A DNA stretch of 64,000 nucleotides from positions 24,368,304 through 24,432,303 of the forward strand of contig OY365810.1 of the NCBI GenBank assembly GCA_959347315.1, read 5' to 3'. Made by a program: the position numbers and the translations under genes. Positions 45,028-58,689 of the stretch are shown in pieces (position 1 is the stretch's first letter; every line of letters begins with the position of its first letter). The notes below the pieces were generated by a model, which worked only from the letters and a program-made list of their open reading frames with translations, made no database searches and had not been told where the DNA came from. This DNA is from Bimastos eiseni. Taxonomy: Eukaryota; Annelida; Clitellata; Crassiclitellata; Lumbricidae.

Positions 45028-47340
45028 GGCGCTTTCAGAGGTCCCAGGTCATTCGGTACAGGCTCTTCAATGGGCCTTCAGGTAAGCGAATGCAGGCAAG
45101 GGTCACTAGGTGTACTCACCGACTGCGCTACTATGCTTGTCGCTCGCTGCCTGCCTGGCTGCCTCGTCGGCCCATCGGCCGCTGCTCGGCAAGAGCGCGC
45201 GCTTACAACGTACCTGCTGAGACCTGCGCTGCCGAGGATAAGACTATCTCACGCATTTTGGTACGATTCCGGATTTCGGCCCAAAATTGGACCCGCAATG
45301 AACAGAAAGACCAGGACAGATGAGGGCCAGATATTTTAGCTTATACAATGCAAGACAATGCAATGAAAATGCTGATTGCAGAAAGGATAGCAGAAGACCT
45401 TAAGAGCTGTGCGTCTCCGTACAAACGGATCCAGGTTCGTTATCCAATGATGGACTATTTTTCTGGGATGTAAATCTCAGAATAGCACGGTCTTACACGG
45501 GGACCGTACACACCAATATAAGAGGGGACCAAATTGTTGAAACATCTCACCAGATCAATTCAATGAAAATTTTCGATGTCACTTTAGAACGACCTCTGCA
45601 TTTAGACGTGTATACTTAAACAGATTTTAAGTGGTGGCAAACCTAGGAAATGCTTCAGTAAGCTTACGAAGCACTTGTCGCATAAATAGTCTGTGACCGA
45701 ATTTGAATAACTATGTAACGAGTATCGATCCAAAGAAGAGCGAGACTTTAAAAATGTGACAGTCCATCTCGCCTAATGTTAGTGAGATTCGGTTCAAATT
45801 AGTGCAGATATACTATATATATATATATATATATGGGTATTTGCCTATATATATATCAACTTTGATGCGTCAGTTGTGAGTGGGAGGGATAAACCCGAGA
45901 GATTAGCATTGAATACTAGGTGAAGACATCCAATGGAGATCAGGAATGTCCGAACCATTCACATGTAATTGTTATTTTTGGCAACTGAGAGTAACATGGT
46001 GGCTAACGATTAGCTTTAGCTCAGTGTTTAGAATCGTATATACTTGCAACTATTTCTAATCAGTAAGATGCACTTGATTCCACTCTACGCCTACATTTGA
46101 GGCCCTGCTCATAGCAAGAGCCTCGGTGCAACTCAAGAATACACAGGACATCTCTGCATTCTGTTTTGTTTCTGGCCAGCCTAGTCAACGACCGATGAGT
46201 TCTGCGTCCTGTTGGAAATTGTTGGTCCCGCGCAGCCGTACGACAGTCAATGACACATCCAAAACTCTCCTATGAATTTTTCTGTAATATTCTACTACTC
46301 ATGCCATGCCTTCAAATATGCAACTCAGAAAACACTTTCAAGACATCTTAATATGCGCATTTTCGGACCTTATAGATTGTTATGGATATGACAATTGTTA
46401 GGGTCTGAAAAAAGTCAGATGAGGACATAAATACACCCATACATGCATATACACACGCGCATAATATTATGCATACACGCAAAAATACATACGAACTTGC
46501 AGAAATACACTCATACATATATACACCTACACTCCGGCATGCCTACACAATACATGGGACCGCAATGCATTAGGGATGAATCTTACTGCGCACGGTGAAA
46601 TTTAGCTCCTGCGTTACGCGGCAGCCGGTTATCCGCTACGCTTTCATTGATTTGGGTCGATTGGGGTGTCAGCTTCCGCGCCCTCTGCTGAACGTTGGGG
46701 TTGTTTTTCGGCGATAACCCTAAAGGAGGGGGGATGCAGCGGTTCAGTCGACGGAAACGAAGACGACGTCACTTAGTAGAGCACACAACAGCCTTTGAGT
46801 AATTTAAGAGATGCACGTGTTCAGCTGAACTTAAGGAACTACCGTCGCTCTCCACGAACCCGTTCATGATCTATTGTTCCTCCGTCGGGGTTGAAAGGGG
46901 GCTCCTCGTCTGAGATCAACTCACAGCAGCTGACTGCTACATAAACTCTCCGATAGGTATACAATAAACAAATTAACGACTAAATAAATTAACGAATAAG
47001 TGTATTAACGAATAACAAAAGAAAAAAACGAATGAGCGCGTTGATTAATTTATTAATTAATTAACGACTGATTGGTTATCATAAATAAGTTCCGCTCTGT
47101 CAGATCTCGTAGTACTTGCGGGATCTCTTCACATATAGAAGTCCAATAGCAGCCTTGACGCCTCTGAAGCAGTCTCATGACAGCAACAACATCAACATCG
47201 ATATTATAAAATGATTTGAATTCCAAGAGACAGTGAAGCTCTGGTCTTACAGAACACTCAATAAACCCATCGCGCTCTCACCGCGGGACAAGGTCTCTAT
47301 TTAGCGAACCGTAATAATAATAATCATTTACTAAATATAA
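45028..47340. other. Upstream of P450, no gene recognised
   Basis: GC-richer up to about 45300, then AT-rich. A (TA)n run lies at 45813-45834. A plus-strand frame at 44823-45323 is mainly the antisense of exon 1 and its upstream region. Confidence 0.45.
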
Positions 47341-47365
47341 TACCGGTAACAATTAGTAGTTGCAG

Positions 47366-47600
47366 TAATAATAATAATAATAATAATAATAATACCAATA
47401 ACAGTAATAACAATAATAGCAGTAGGGAAAATAATAGCAATAAATCTGATAATGACAACGACGACGACGACGACGATAACGATGCCGAGGAGGACGAGGA
47501 GGAGGGAGATGGTGACGACGACGGTGATGATGATGATGACAATGACGATGATAATAACAAAACAACAACAGCAACAACAACAATATTAATTATAAATATG

Positions 47601-47672
<72 letters not shown>
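47366..47672. repeat. AAT, AAC and GAC trinucleotide repeats
   Basis: (AAT)n at 47366-47395 and 47600-47672, with GAC/GAT units between. Confidence 0.92.
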
Positions 47673-47676
<4 letters not shown>

Positions 47677-48880
47677 CTACAATACTAATAGTAGTAATTA
47701 AAGAAATAATAATAATGATAGTAGCAATGATGATGACTATGATAATAGCATCATAGGTGCGATTTCTGCGTTGACCTAATCATGATTTATACATCTTGTA
47801 AAAAATACAAATGAAAAAACATTTTCTGGCTATGCAATCTCTGCTGAGGACTCGTCGACCATTTGAGCTTGACGCCACCTAATTTATAACCGAATTAGCG
47901 CTAGATAAATGTTTATAGATTCAACCTTCTGTTTTTGCGCCAGTGCCACGTCGTTCAATACACGGTCTCTCGCTTCGCATGAAAACAGCGCAGCATAAGT
48001 GCCCTTACACCTACCTACCTACCTACTTATTTATATGTGCGACAGCCGCCGTGCGCCGTTAGAGGTTGTTCTCAATAGGCTCTGATCTACGATTCGCTTT
48101 ACGACTCTCAAATTGAATAAACAGAACATAAACCAGATTTCGAAATGGCGAAACAATTATCTCGGTCCGTCCCACCGAGACCAACCTACAGGGTCGACGC
48201 CGCAACCAAACAGTCGTAAACAGCTCAATCATTCGTCCCTTCGTCCGTCCGTCCGTTGAGTGGTTCACGGACAACGTGGGTCTCAGTAGCCTACTAACTC
48301 CCAGTCCCCTCCCCTATCTCCTTCTGTCTCTCTATCTCTCTGTGTGTATCTCTGTCTGTCTGTCTGTCACTCCGTCCCATCTTGAAATATTCCGAATAGT
48401 AGGAGAGTATTTTTACCTTATGCTACTCTCGTAGTCGCTGTCGTTCGAGGGCTCTTGCTGTATCAACTGTTGACCGCCCATCGATCAGATCGAGGTGAAA
48501 TTCCTCTTCAATCCGCCCCTTCCCCCCCCCCCACTCCATCCGTCCGACCCCATCCTCCTCCTCCCTCTCTCTCTCCCTTTAGCTACTATACACCCACCCA
48601 CCCGTCAACTGTGATAGTGATGTTGATGATCGTCAATGGCTATGCACTTTCTGATCTCACTGGTCTAAATCTAGAGGAAGAAAGACAGACAGACAGACAG
48701 ACAGACACATACGCGCACGCATATGGATACAGACAGACAGACAGACCGTTTCCAAGACAGACGGACATAACCCTACAGGCATACGAACGGAAAGAGAACA
48801 ATGGAAGAAAGAGAATGAGATATACACCAATGAAAACAGATTAAAGACACAAGGAAGGAAGGACAACAGGAGGAAAGAGG
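47673..48880. other. Intergenic, low-complexity patches only
   Basis: A TC/GTCT run at 48320-48370, a poly-C run at 48524-48532 and (GACA)n at 48683-48708. No gene. Confidence 0.45.
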
Positions 48881-49090
48881 AGAGGGAAGAAGGGAAGGAA
48901 GGAAAGAAGGAGGGAAGGAAGGAGGGAATGAGGGAAGGAAGGAGGAATGAGGGAAGGAAGGAGGGAATGAGGGAAGGAAGGAAAGTAAAAAGGAAGGAAG
49001 GAAGGAAGGAGGGAATGAGGGAAGGAAGGAAAGTAAAAAGGAAGGAAGGAAGGAAGGAAGGAAGGAGGGAAGGAAAGAGGATGTCGGGAA
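48852..49090. repeat. GGAA-type purine repeat
   Basis: (GGAAGGAA)n with a larger imperfect repeat containing GGGAATGAGGGAAGGAAGG and AAAGTAAAAAGGAAGG. Three long minus-strand Ser/Pro/Leu frames over it are artefacts. Confidence 0.92.
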
Positions 49091-49384
49091 TAAGGGAACG
49101 AATAAATGAAAGAATATAGGCAGGAATAAAGGAAGTAATAAAAATTGAAATAAAGGATGTAAGAGCGCCGTAAAGGAAAAAAACCGATAGCCGGAAGAGG
49201 AAAAGAAGGAAGAAGGCAGTAGAGAAGACGGAAAGAGAAGGAAGGACTGGAGATCGTTGGATAAGGGTGGGGAGGTAGGTAGCGAGACGTGGAAGCATTC
49301 GAAAGGCAACGACGGGCAATCGCATAGATTTTGCTGGATCGCACAATGTTCGAAATAGTAGCTAAAGATACTCAAGTGCGATAA

Positions 49385-49880
49385 GTGGTATGGGGCGCCG
49401 ATGCACTCGGTATTTATACTTGCGAAAGAATTCGCTCTGCCACGCACGCACTCGATACCCCGCGGACGTCGCTCGCAAACTTTGGTTGGCGCTCGTTCGG
49501 TTCGCGGTGCGAACGGGGTCAATGGGTTCGCCGAGCGTCCAACCTACCTGGAATTTCATCACCACCGCTCCCGTTGCCGCCGGCGCGATATCAACAGCCG
49601 GATATCGGTTTTTGCGAATTCCTGCTGGCGCACCTGCGGCGACCGCGCACCGACACTAGCGACACAAGCGGTGATTTATTGCGCTCTTTCCGTCCGCCTT
49701 ACGACGACGTTTCATATCGGCAACATGGCGAGCGCCACTCCTAATTCATTTCCCCCGCGACGCCTGCCAGTGGCCCGGTCTGCGCCGAACGGCCGAACCC
49801 TGCAGCGTCTGCCCCATGCGAGAACATGAATCAAGCGCCCGGATACACGCAACGCCGAATCGGCATGTATACGCGCCTGG
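49385..49880. other. CpG- and GC-rich patch
   Basis: Lines here reach about 60% GC (38 of 60 bases at 49621-49680) with frequent CpG, against an AT-rich surround. The CAACATGGCGAGCGCC at 49722-49737 resembles a YY1-like start-site motif. No protein recognised in overlapping frames. Confidence 0.55.
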
Positions 49881-51127
49881 CATTGCACGGTGAAAAACCG
49901 TGGAAAAAACCGCGTCTAATTTTATTATCAGTGAGCATCATTATTTGTAAATGAATGACCTCACGCTATACGTGCACGATTTAATGACGCAGTGCTCTTT
50001 GGGTAAACTGTGCTTCTGCGAAGGGGATGAACAAATAAAAAGAAAGCCTGCCATGGAGTCAGATAGGCATACAGACAGTCAGACAGACATACTAAACAGA
50101 GAGACAGGCAGGCAGGCAGGCAGACAAGTATACAGACATACATACAGAAAGACAGATGGAATTGACAGAATAGACGGAAGGAATTAGAGAGGACAGAATA
50201 AAAGAGGAAGAGAAAGACTGATCACTGGTGGATAGGTGGAAGAAGGTTGAAGCTACGAAAGGGGACCGACGATTGTTGTCCTTTGCACATTGATATAGAA
50301 GTCATTATAGATCATACGAGGAGAATTAGACTCACAAGCAATTTGTATTCAAACGATCCTGTGTCCGAGTATGATAGTAAGATACGTAGTATGTGTAATA
50401 ATACGACTCAGAAGACAGCCATTGTTTGTTGGTGTTGGCAATATATAGCGCCAATATTAATGACGAATTCTGGGCCAATGACTGTGTTGAGAAATTGGCC
50501 GAAGTCCGTCGTATTGAGTGAGGGTTTAGCCTGCACCCTTTGTGCTACGTATTATTTACTATAACACAGTCCTTTGCAACAAAAACTTCGTGGATCAATA
50601 TGAGAAGTTAAGAAGATTTATATTGCGCAGTGGTTTTCTAAACAATGTTAATCACAAAAAATCTAATGCGGGACATTCAGCCGTGAATGGAACAACGAAG
50701 ACCGGAATTCGTATCATAGATTTAGTCTAATCTAATTTCACATAGTCTATTCTAATCGATAATAAAATCCAATATAATGACTTCTATAGCGCCGTTTTGC
50801 AATGCCCAAAATATCAGTCGATTGCCGCTTATATAGAGGGAAATCATAATCAAAGGTCAAATCGGAGATGAACAGATGAAAGAGATTTGCAGCCAGACAA
50901 CAGTAGAGATATCGATGCAGTTGAAAGAGGCTCAAGTTTAGACCTTAACGACATAAACTATGGCTATCGACAGAACGGACTGCAGACAGAACTGGGCGGC
51001 CAAATCCAAAGCTTCGGCGGTCAAGAGAGACCAATACCTTCTTTTCGCAGGTGAGATGTTATGAGGAGAGGCAGGAAAAGGCAGCATCTATGAATGAGGG
51101 CAGTAACTATTTGCATGATGATTAAGC
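49881..51127. other. Intergenic, no gene recognised
   Basis: GACA/GGCA low-complexity runs (50068-50160). Otherwise featureless. Confidence 0.4.
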
Positions 51128-51625
51128 ATGGGACAGTGGTCGACTGGTTAAGATGTAGATCAGTGTTTCCCAACCATTTATTAGATCAGATTACACTTGT
51201 CTAAGTGCGCGCCACTGATGGCCTCTACATACTGCGCATAAGTTTTAAGTTTAATTATTTTTAAGACTCCTAGACGTTTTAATGTTCCCATCATTTGCGT
51301 TTTAACATTCGTTTAGTTTTGACGTGTGCTCTATTTTACACGAGAGTGGAATGAAATTATATTGTTGGTACCGTATGCGTAATACTGAAAAAGTTGATTG
51401 ACGCTGCTGGTGCTAATTAACGAAGTCTACAGCTTAGCTCACAGCATGACCAGTTTTCAAGGGTGCGCTTGTATGATGTTCTTCATTGAGACTTCTTTCC
51501 ACCATTGAACAGCAAGGCTGATATAGGAACCACGGAACGTTTCCGGATAACATGTGCCCACTGATGAATCTACAACACTGTTCAAATTTCTCACAGTGCC
51601 CATAATTTTCATCAACCATACTATA
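51128..51625 (-). mobile_element. SINE head interrupted by hAT-like end
   Basis: A SINE A-box region (GGGACAGTGGTCGACTGGTT, plus strand) stops at 51154. From 51155 CAGTGTTTCCCAACCATT begins, which resembles the hAT MITE end at 4163. The far end of the insertion was not found, so its extent is a guess. Confidence 0.45.
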
Positions 51626-52115
51626 ACCTACTTAACCTATGAAAGATGGCCTCGGGATTCGTGGACCTAGGAAACAATAGACATAGTTCAGATTGAATTG
51701 CCATATTATACTGCCCTAAAAACAAGAAAATGATTTGACTCGGTGATTTGTGTACACGCTTAAACGGATTGACTTAGAATTTGACCGTGACACGACTGCA
51801 GATAATTAAGTCAATCAATATAGGCTGATGTATGATCTGTACCTTCTGACCCAATTCTATTTCTAAGAAGGCAACAAAAACAAATCAATGGATAATTTTA
51901 CGCCAATTTAGGGCCTATCTAGATCTATGCCGTTCTCTAATTCGTAATCGTGACCAAAGAGATCAACCAAAACGCTAATCTAATAACAGGTCACATTTTG
52001 CTTTAAGTACAGTAGAATAACGAAACGAAAGCTAATCTTGCTAATTCGCAGCGTTTGTTATTTAAACAGGCAAGTTGGGTAGGCCCTAAGGTCATATCCG
52101 TTCGAAAACAATCCG
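51626..52115. other. Intergenic, no feature recognised
   Basis: AT-rich, no exon or repeat. Confidence 0.4.
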
Positions 52116-52121
52116 AAAATG

Positions 52122-52243
52122 TGAAGAAGAAGAAGAAGACGAAGAAGAAGAAGAAGATGAAGATAAAGATGACGATGACGATGACGATGACGAAGAAGAC
52201 GAAGAAGACGAAGAAGAAGAAGAAGAAGAAGAAGAAGAAGAAA
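52122..52243. repeat. (GAA)n microsatellite
   Basis: GAA and GAC/GAT triplets. The Lys-rich frame is an artefact. Confidence 0.95.
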
Positions 52244-54153
52244 AGCGGTCTCTTAAGCTAGCTCTTCATTTCTTAGCCTCGGTATATGAAGGTGAGTATA
52301 TATATCCAGGTCCTCTTCATCACCGTCTCATCTTCTCACCGATGGAGTACAATCGGTTTAAACATCGTTGCTGAGTTGCAACCATCCCGGCGCCCAATTT
52401 ACTATTATTATTCTTTTCAATCAGCTTAATAAAACTGATTTAAAAACCTACTTAAACAATAAATCTATGACGATGTCACCATCTAAATTGGTAAGCGTCC
52501 TCTGCAATGACCGTAGCACATTTCATTGTCTTCATTAACTTTTACGGAACGGCAGCAGAGGGCTTGCGAACAACACCACAGGTTGGAAGGCGCTGGCAGG
52601 GTCTACAACCATACGCCTTATTGTTAGATACTAGATAGCCCAGAATTTTCGTATAGACAAAAGATCATATCAGCCTATTTCAAATCGAAGGCTTGTTATC
52701 CTCCGTACATCGGCGCCTCTGGGTAGATTTCTTGAAGAGGCGCTATCAAGTTTTCATATATCATTATCATATCATATCATTAGAAAACACAATACAGTGC
52801 ATGTAAGATATATACGAAAATATAACGCTGACGCTGTTCACATTCTGTTTTACTTGACCTATTGTCTGAAAATGATTGTAGTTTATTGGTTGTTTGCAGT
52901 CGCAAAAAAATATTATCTGGCAGTTTACACTGAGGTCGCAATAATGTCTGCGTCTTTAATTTCAAATATATTTTGCGTACAGTGTCGATATTTCAATATA
53001 TCGTATTGCTCGGCTGCTCTGTAATGCATATATGCCTACTTATATTTCCTCTCGAGTGGAATCCAATTGCTTATCAATTTTTCGGCTGAACAGAAATCGT
53101 TGTTTTGTTTTTGGTCTGTTCAACTCATTGATAGACTCGCAATCGCAAGACGTCTGCGTTTGTGCATAATAAAAAAGCTAGTCAATGCAGAAGGCAGAGC
53201 GAGATAAGACAAGACCAACAGTCACACGGCATGGGCTTCTCAACTCTAGGAGTGCAATCCGGTGCGATTGACTTGCATTTTGCTGGCCACGCTGTACTCC
53301 GAACGGTTAGCCTGTTCAGCTCTTGCTCGGACTCGTCTAATCGGCATTATTTATTCGTTTGGAACCAACGGAAGTCGATCAGTTGCCATCACAGTCTGAA
53401 TGTAGGAGAGTTCGTCCGTCTAGGAACGAGGAGCGCCGTCTGACGGTCGACTGCCAAGCATGCCACGACGGTCGACGGGAGATCGGCGACTGTTGGACTA
53501 GCCGATGATAGTGATATGGTGGTGGGCGACGGTGGTGGATGTGCTTGCTGCTTGCAGTTATTGTTGCGGTGACGGTGTGCACTGCTGGAGTGCTTTTGGT
53601 TGGGGAGGGATGGGATAGTTTTGGTTGTGGGATAAATTGTGGCATGAATGGTGGTGGTGAGTGGGATGGTGGCTGGAGATTGTGTATGGTGGTGATGGTG
53701 GCTGGTAGTGGCTGGTGCATCGATTGAACTATGGGGACAGCGGGTTCGAACTGGCAACGAACCCAATCGACCCCAGCAGATGGTGGCGTCATCAAGCAGC
53801 TACGGAGACTCCATCAGTCTGAACTTTAAATAGACGCCTCCCTCTGGAGGCGTACAACTGACACACCCGTACATTACATGCACGTGCGCATCTTTTTTTT
53901 AACAGTGTGGGCCTATATGAAATTCCGCTGGGGTTTAGTTTCTCAAGTAGAAGCGTTGTATGCCTGATATTTGATTCCTTCCTATCTGAAGTCGTGTCCT
54001 AACAACACACACAGCAACCAACAACATCACAGCATCGTAGAGACGACACTTGCTGTGACCGAGCTGCTGTCCATAGCGACGGAGTTTCGTCTACCACTAC
54101 TCAACACCTCACTAGTCATCATACGACACCTCCTCGAACTAAGCAACACCTAT
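52244..54153. other. Intergenic, no gene recognised
   Basis: A GGTGGTGG-rich stretch (53515-53720) and a small perfect hairpin ACGCCTCC/GGAGGCGT at 53834-53853. Frames on both strands at 53379-53795 reflect the GGT/CAC bias. Confidence 0.4.
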
Positions 54154-54427
54154 TAGGTCACAGCAAGGTACTTATTTGGTCATAACAAGATACCTTTTAG
54201 GACACAACGAGGTACCTATTAGGTCACAAGCAGGTACCTATTTGGTCATAACAAGATACCTATTAGGTCACAGCAAGGTACTTATTTGGTCATAACAAGT
54301 TACCTTTTAGGACACAACGAGGTACCTATTTGGTCACAGCAAGGTACTTATTTGGTCATAACAAGATACCTATTTGGTCACAACAAGATCCCAATTACGT
54401 CACAGCAAGATACCTATTCGGTCACAA
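54154..54427. repeat. 22-bp minisatellite, about twelve units
   Basis: Units GGTCACAGCAAGGTACTTAT plus TT alternate with GGTCATAACAAGATACCTAT-type units, giving a partial 44-bp higher-order pattern. Confidence 0.92.
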
Positions 54428-54432
54428 TAAGT

Positions 54433-54537
54433 TTTGAGATGGAATGAGATGGGATGAGATGGAATGAGATGGGATGAGATGGGATGAGATGGGATGAAAT
54501 GGGATGAAATGGGATGAGATGGGATGAAATGGTCTAG
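54433..54537. repeat. 10-bp (GAGATGGGAT)n repeat
   Basis: Ten units with GAGATGGAAT and GAAATGGGAT variants, immediately after the 22-bp array. Confidence 0.93.
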
Positions 54538-54964
54538 GATAACAGACGATAGGATGATATGCGTAGAGAATAGGTAAGGTGCATTGACATGAGGTGGGAT
54601 AAGACAATACGAGATATTATTAGAGGGAACCATACCAGATAAATTAAGGCGAGATCAGATATTGACAGATAAAAATGGATCGGATAAGGTAAGAACTGAG
54701 TAAAAACGCGCCCTGATATAGCATTACTATAGGCTTATAAAGGGAAGATTGCATTTAGATACGAGTTAAGTATTTTGCGCCGCACCTAATCTCCTCCTCA
54801 AAGGAATGACAATTCATTCAATCATACATTACAAAGATTTATATAGCGCCCCTTCAAGGCTACTACTCAGGAGCGCTTCCAACTCCAGCACGACTAATAA
54901 ATAAAATCCGTGCGGAGTCAGTGCTGACAGCCGAAGCGCCACCAAACAAAGGCCGATTGTTCGG
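54538..54964. other. Spacer between minisatellites
   Basis: Contains ATTTATATAGCGCCCC and related phrases, similar to TATAGCGCC at 5978, 11731, 50437 and 50787. This could be a short dispersed repeat. No gene. Confidence 0.35.
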
Positions 54965-54969
54965 TCTTT

Positions 54970-55435
54970 GTTTAAGATGATATAGGAGATATAATCACAT
55001 AAGAGTTGATATAAGAGATATCATCACATAAGAGATGATATAAGAGATATCATCACATAAGAGATGACATAAGAGATATAATCACATAAGAGATGTTATA
55101 AGAGCTATCATCACATAAGAGATTATATGGGAGATATCATCACATAGGAGATGATATAAGAAATATCATCACATAAGAGATGATATAAGAAATATCATCA
55201 CATAAGAGTTGATATAAGAGATTTCCAAAATGAGATGATATAAGAGATATCATCACATAAGAGATGATATAGGAGATATCATCACATAAGAGTTGATATA
55301 AGAGATATCATCACCTAAGAGATGATATAAGAGATATAATCACATAAGAGATGTTATAAGAGCTATCATCACATAAGAGATGATATGAGAGATATCATCA
55401 CATAGGAGATGATATAAGAGTTATAGTCACATAAA
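54970..55435. repeat. 29-bp minisatellite, about sixteen units
   Basis: Units of ACATAAGAGATGATATAAGA plus GATATCATC with point variants and one shortened unit near 55219. Confidence 0.93.
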
Positions 55436-58400
55436 TGATACAGCGATGCAAGTATCGTGCAACTTCGGATTCATATTACAGACTCAGTGATGAGCAGACG
55501 AAGACAAACCACAGCGCATCTCTTGTTCGCTGTCTGTCTCTTTCTCTATCGCCTCTCAATAAACCACAGCAGTTGACCCCCAGGCACGCACGGTACGGTC
55601 CCGACACCTCCTGATTTATGTGGGTCTCATCGCAATAACTGCGAGCAGATGCGAGTTAAAGTGCTGTATATACATATGCATACATATGTATATACAGATG
55701 AACATACGTTGTATATGTACTGAGCATATACATTACATATGTATGTACGTATATAATTTATATGTGTGAGGCAAATATTATGGCTGTTGGAGATGCTCTA
55801 TATTGGAGACGTTGTCTGCCACTTGCGCTGGACAGAGAAAGAATCGATGGCTTGGAAGGAAGGAAGCAATTCTTCCGCCGACGATGTAGGTACAAATGTT
55901 ACAACTCGGCTGGAATGTGGGAAACGATGAAGAACAATAGGTCAAGAATGCAGAGACCAAGAAAGCGGAGGTGGCAACTGCGTAGAAGACAAATTATTGT
56001 ATTCGTCTGTGTTGAAATCGTTTGGGTTACCGCGTGCATCGGAGCTAATGTCATAACCTGGTCGGGATAATCTTATCATCGGTTGCACTGACCCAGATTT
56101 ATCGCTCTGACCCAGTTCCTGCGCCCGACTTAACGTTTGCCTTGTGAATAGCCGCAATTGGCCTGGATTCGAGTTTCACATCTGGCACATAAATCGCCTT
56201 TCTGTCGTTACTGCGTTTAATACAATTATTATTATTATTATTATTATTATTATTTCCGCTGTGCACTCCCTCAGGGACTTAAACATCAATTTAGAACAGG
56301 CTATAAAACGTCTGGAACAGCTCCCATTCGTCGTTGAGATCCAGTGTTGCTAAGTACCGCGGAGTGACGCCGCATTGAACTGCTGGATCGTGAGGGCTAG
56401 GCGCTGAAACAGGCAAGAGGTCTCGCGTACATCCCTAGACATCGAGGTTCTATTCCAAGGAGGATATAAATGCCAAGCCTTCAGCACCCACTGGGAACCT
56501 GGTTTTCGAAAGCCACGGGAACAAAACGATGGACGGCAGCGCGTTTGGTGAACTTAACATTTTTCCGAGCATACCGGCCTCTGTCCCGACCGTCCGAGAA
56601 GTACTCGGTAGGTATGAACTGAATTATGAGAACAAATCACCGTTGCATCTCAAACCAGACTTCCGCCCGCCAATGGATAAGAGTGTGACCGTCAGGTCTC
56701 TTACCGCAGGCTCACAGGAGGCCCACCGGTTCCTTGGCGGAAGGGTAGCCGACTCGAAGTCTCGAACCTATAGCAACGAACAATCAGATCGTTCAGCGAT
56801 GCATGCCAGGAAGAGCGGCAAAGGCCCAATTTGCAGGATGATCAGTGCGAGCAATCTGCAGAAACAAGATGGCTTCGGAAACGGCTGTGTGGCTCGGTAA
56901 AGGCCAACCACGGATCTTGATGTCTGGTCTCAGCCCGCAAGAGGTTATGGCCAGAGTGCATATCCAATCGCCCAAGTGCAGGACAGAGACCGCCCTGAAG
57001 CATGCTTAATGGTAAGGGTCTGTGGTCGTGGTTTACAGATCCGAGGCGCACATGACTGTCAATAAGGAGGTTATCCAAATGGGACTACTTGCAGTGGAGG
57101 CTGCTATCCGGTTGCCTAATTGAGCCTGACCACTGTTAGTGGACCAGCAAGGCCTCGTCGTATTGTGGGTCGGCATGGAATTTATCAACGAGCAAGATCG
57201 ATTGAAGCGAATGGATGCCAGCAAATTTGAAGGGTATTGAGACCTGGAATCCTGGATCCACCTGGGACTAATATCCATATTGGTCCCAGGAGCCACTGAC
57301 CATCCGAAAAGGACAGTTTGAAGACCCTGCAAAGGTCCTGCCGCAGGACGGAGAATACGTATCTTTCAAGACCTGGGTGGCCGCCAGCGCAGAAGAAGCA
57401 TCGTAAGATATGGGAGAGTTCCGTAGAACTCAGCTAATATCTTAGAAGAGCGTCATGGCTGGCGATGTTACCCAATCTTTCCAAGGGCTGCGGCAATTCG
57501 CGGGAATTAGGTTTCAAGACAGTTCACAGGCAGAAAGAAGGACACACAAGCGTCTGATATAGGTCTATTCTTTTTGCCAATAACTGGAACTTAAAAATAA
57601 TTATATGGAAATATACAGATTTGAGCTATGAATAGAACCTAGAATTGGTGAGGACTAACCACGCTAGAGAGAAGTAGGAGCAGTAAAGATATGATTGAAG
57701 CCAATAAGATCATCGCTTGAAAAGAAGCATCGTATACACTGGATGATTCTTTGAAGAAAACAACGCAAGGACATAGGCAGTGAAATTGTTAAGCTACTGA
57801 GCCACTACAGATTGACTTTTAGTAATTCGAATTTCGAATACAGAATATACATGTACGTCATCTAGACCACTGGAAGGTGGAAGCCCTTGTTATTCGACGT
57901 TATTAACTCTGGTCGTTGCTTGCTCCAGGATCTACTAATTAATTATTTTCAATGTAAAATTGTCATAGGTGTGTGTGTGTGTGTTGTGGGTGGTTGTGGG
58001 TGTGCGTACGTTCGTGTGTGTGTGTTTGCTTACAGATTGATTGCAACCTCACGAAATACACCGCATAGCAAATTCGGAAGTAGAACTCTCGAGTCTTTGC
58101 TTAGCACTCGTGTAAAGAGGATATAATTTACATATCTATGTTGTTTTCATGTGCAGATATCTGTTGCACGTATGTGAACCGATGTTTTGTCTCGACGCTG
58201 TCGTGCATATGTCGTGTGAATTATGTAGCGCATCCTGATTGTTCGTTGGGATGGGTTCTGAGTGTGTTACCCTCAAATGTCGCCCGGTGCATGGACACCC
58301 ACCCCCGCCCGCATAGACCAACATTGTTAGGTATGCAATTCATGTACGCTTAAGGATCGTCGGCAAATAGTAAAGTACTTTCTTCCGATAGCTTTCAGAT

Positions 58401-58689
58401 TTTATAATATATGCGCATATATTCAACTTTAGTGAACTGACCAAATATACTATTCGAATGAGTGCATCGTGGTTAATGGGTTGGTATTTATTTTCGTTGT
58501 TGCGTCAACATAGGTTTACTTAACGCGTATGTGTGATGCTTTGAGCGAGTGAGTACATGACATTGTGAACTTGACATTCTCGTTATCAGTTCCTATCGCC
58601 AGCCATTTGGCGGCTATGGGTACGAAGAAATTACCTCCATTACCCTTGGCCAGTTATTAAGTTCATTGGTCCACTCATATAGAGTCAGT
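55436..58689. other. Intergenic, no gene recognised
   Basis: TACATATG repeats (55670-55760), (ATT)n at 56225-56254 and (GT)n at 57968-58030. An ATG-initiated 102-codon frame at 55762-56070 and one of 123 codons at 56529-56900 have no recognisable motif and lie in AT-rich or repeat-like DNA, so neither is called. Confidence 0.4.

Noticed and set aside
48657..49522. Minus-strand frames of up to 249 codons rich in Ser, Phe, Pro and Leu
   Set aside because: They overlap in three frames over a GGAAGG purine repeat and have no domain.
54154..55435. CRISPR-like arrays
   Set aside because: The arrays lack unique spacers of constant length; units abut directly. They are minisatellites in eukaryotic DNA.
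55762..56070. ATG-initiated 102-codon frame with a hydrophobic end
   Set aside because: No recognisable family, no nearby splice or poly(A) context, and it follows TACATATG repeats. Left uncalled but could be tested by RNA-seq.
56529..56900. 123-codon plus-strand frame
   Set aside because: Has ordinary composition but no motif, and frames on the other strand are open as well. Not enough to call a gene.
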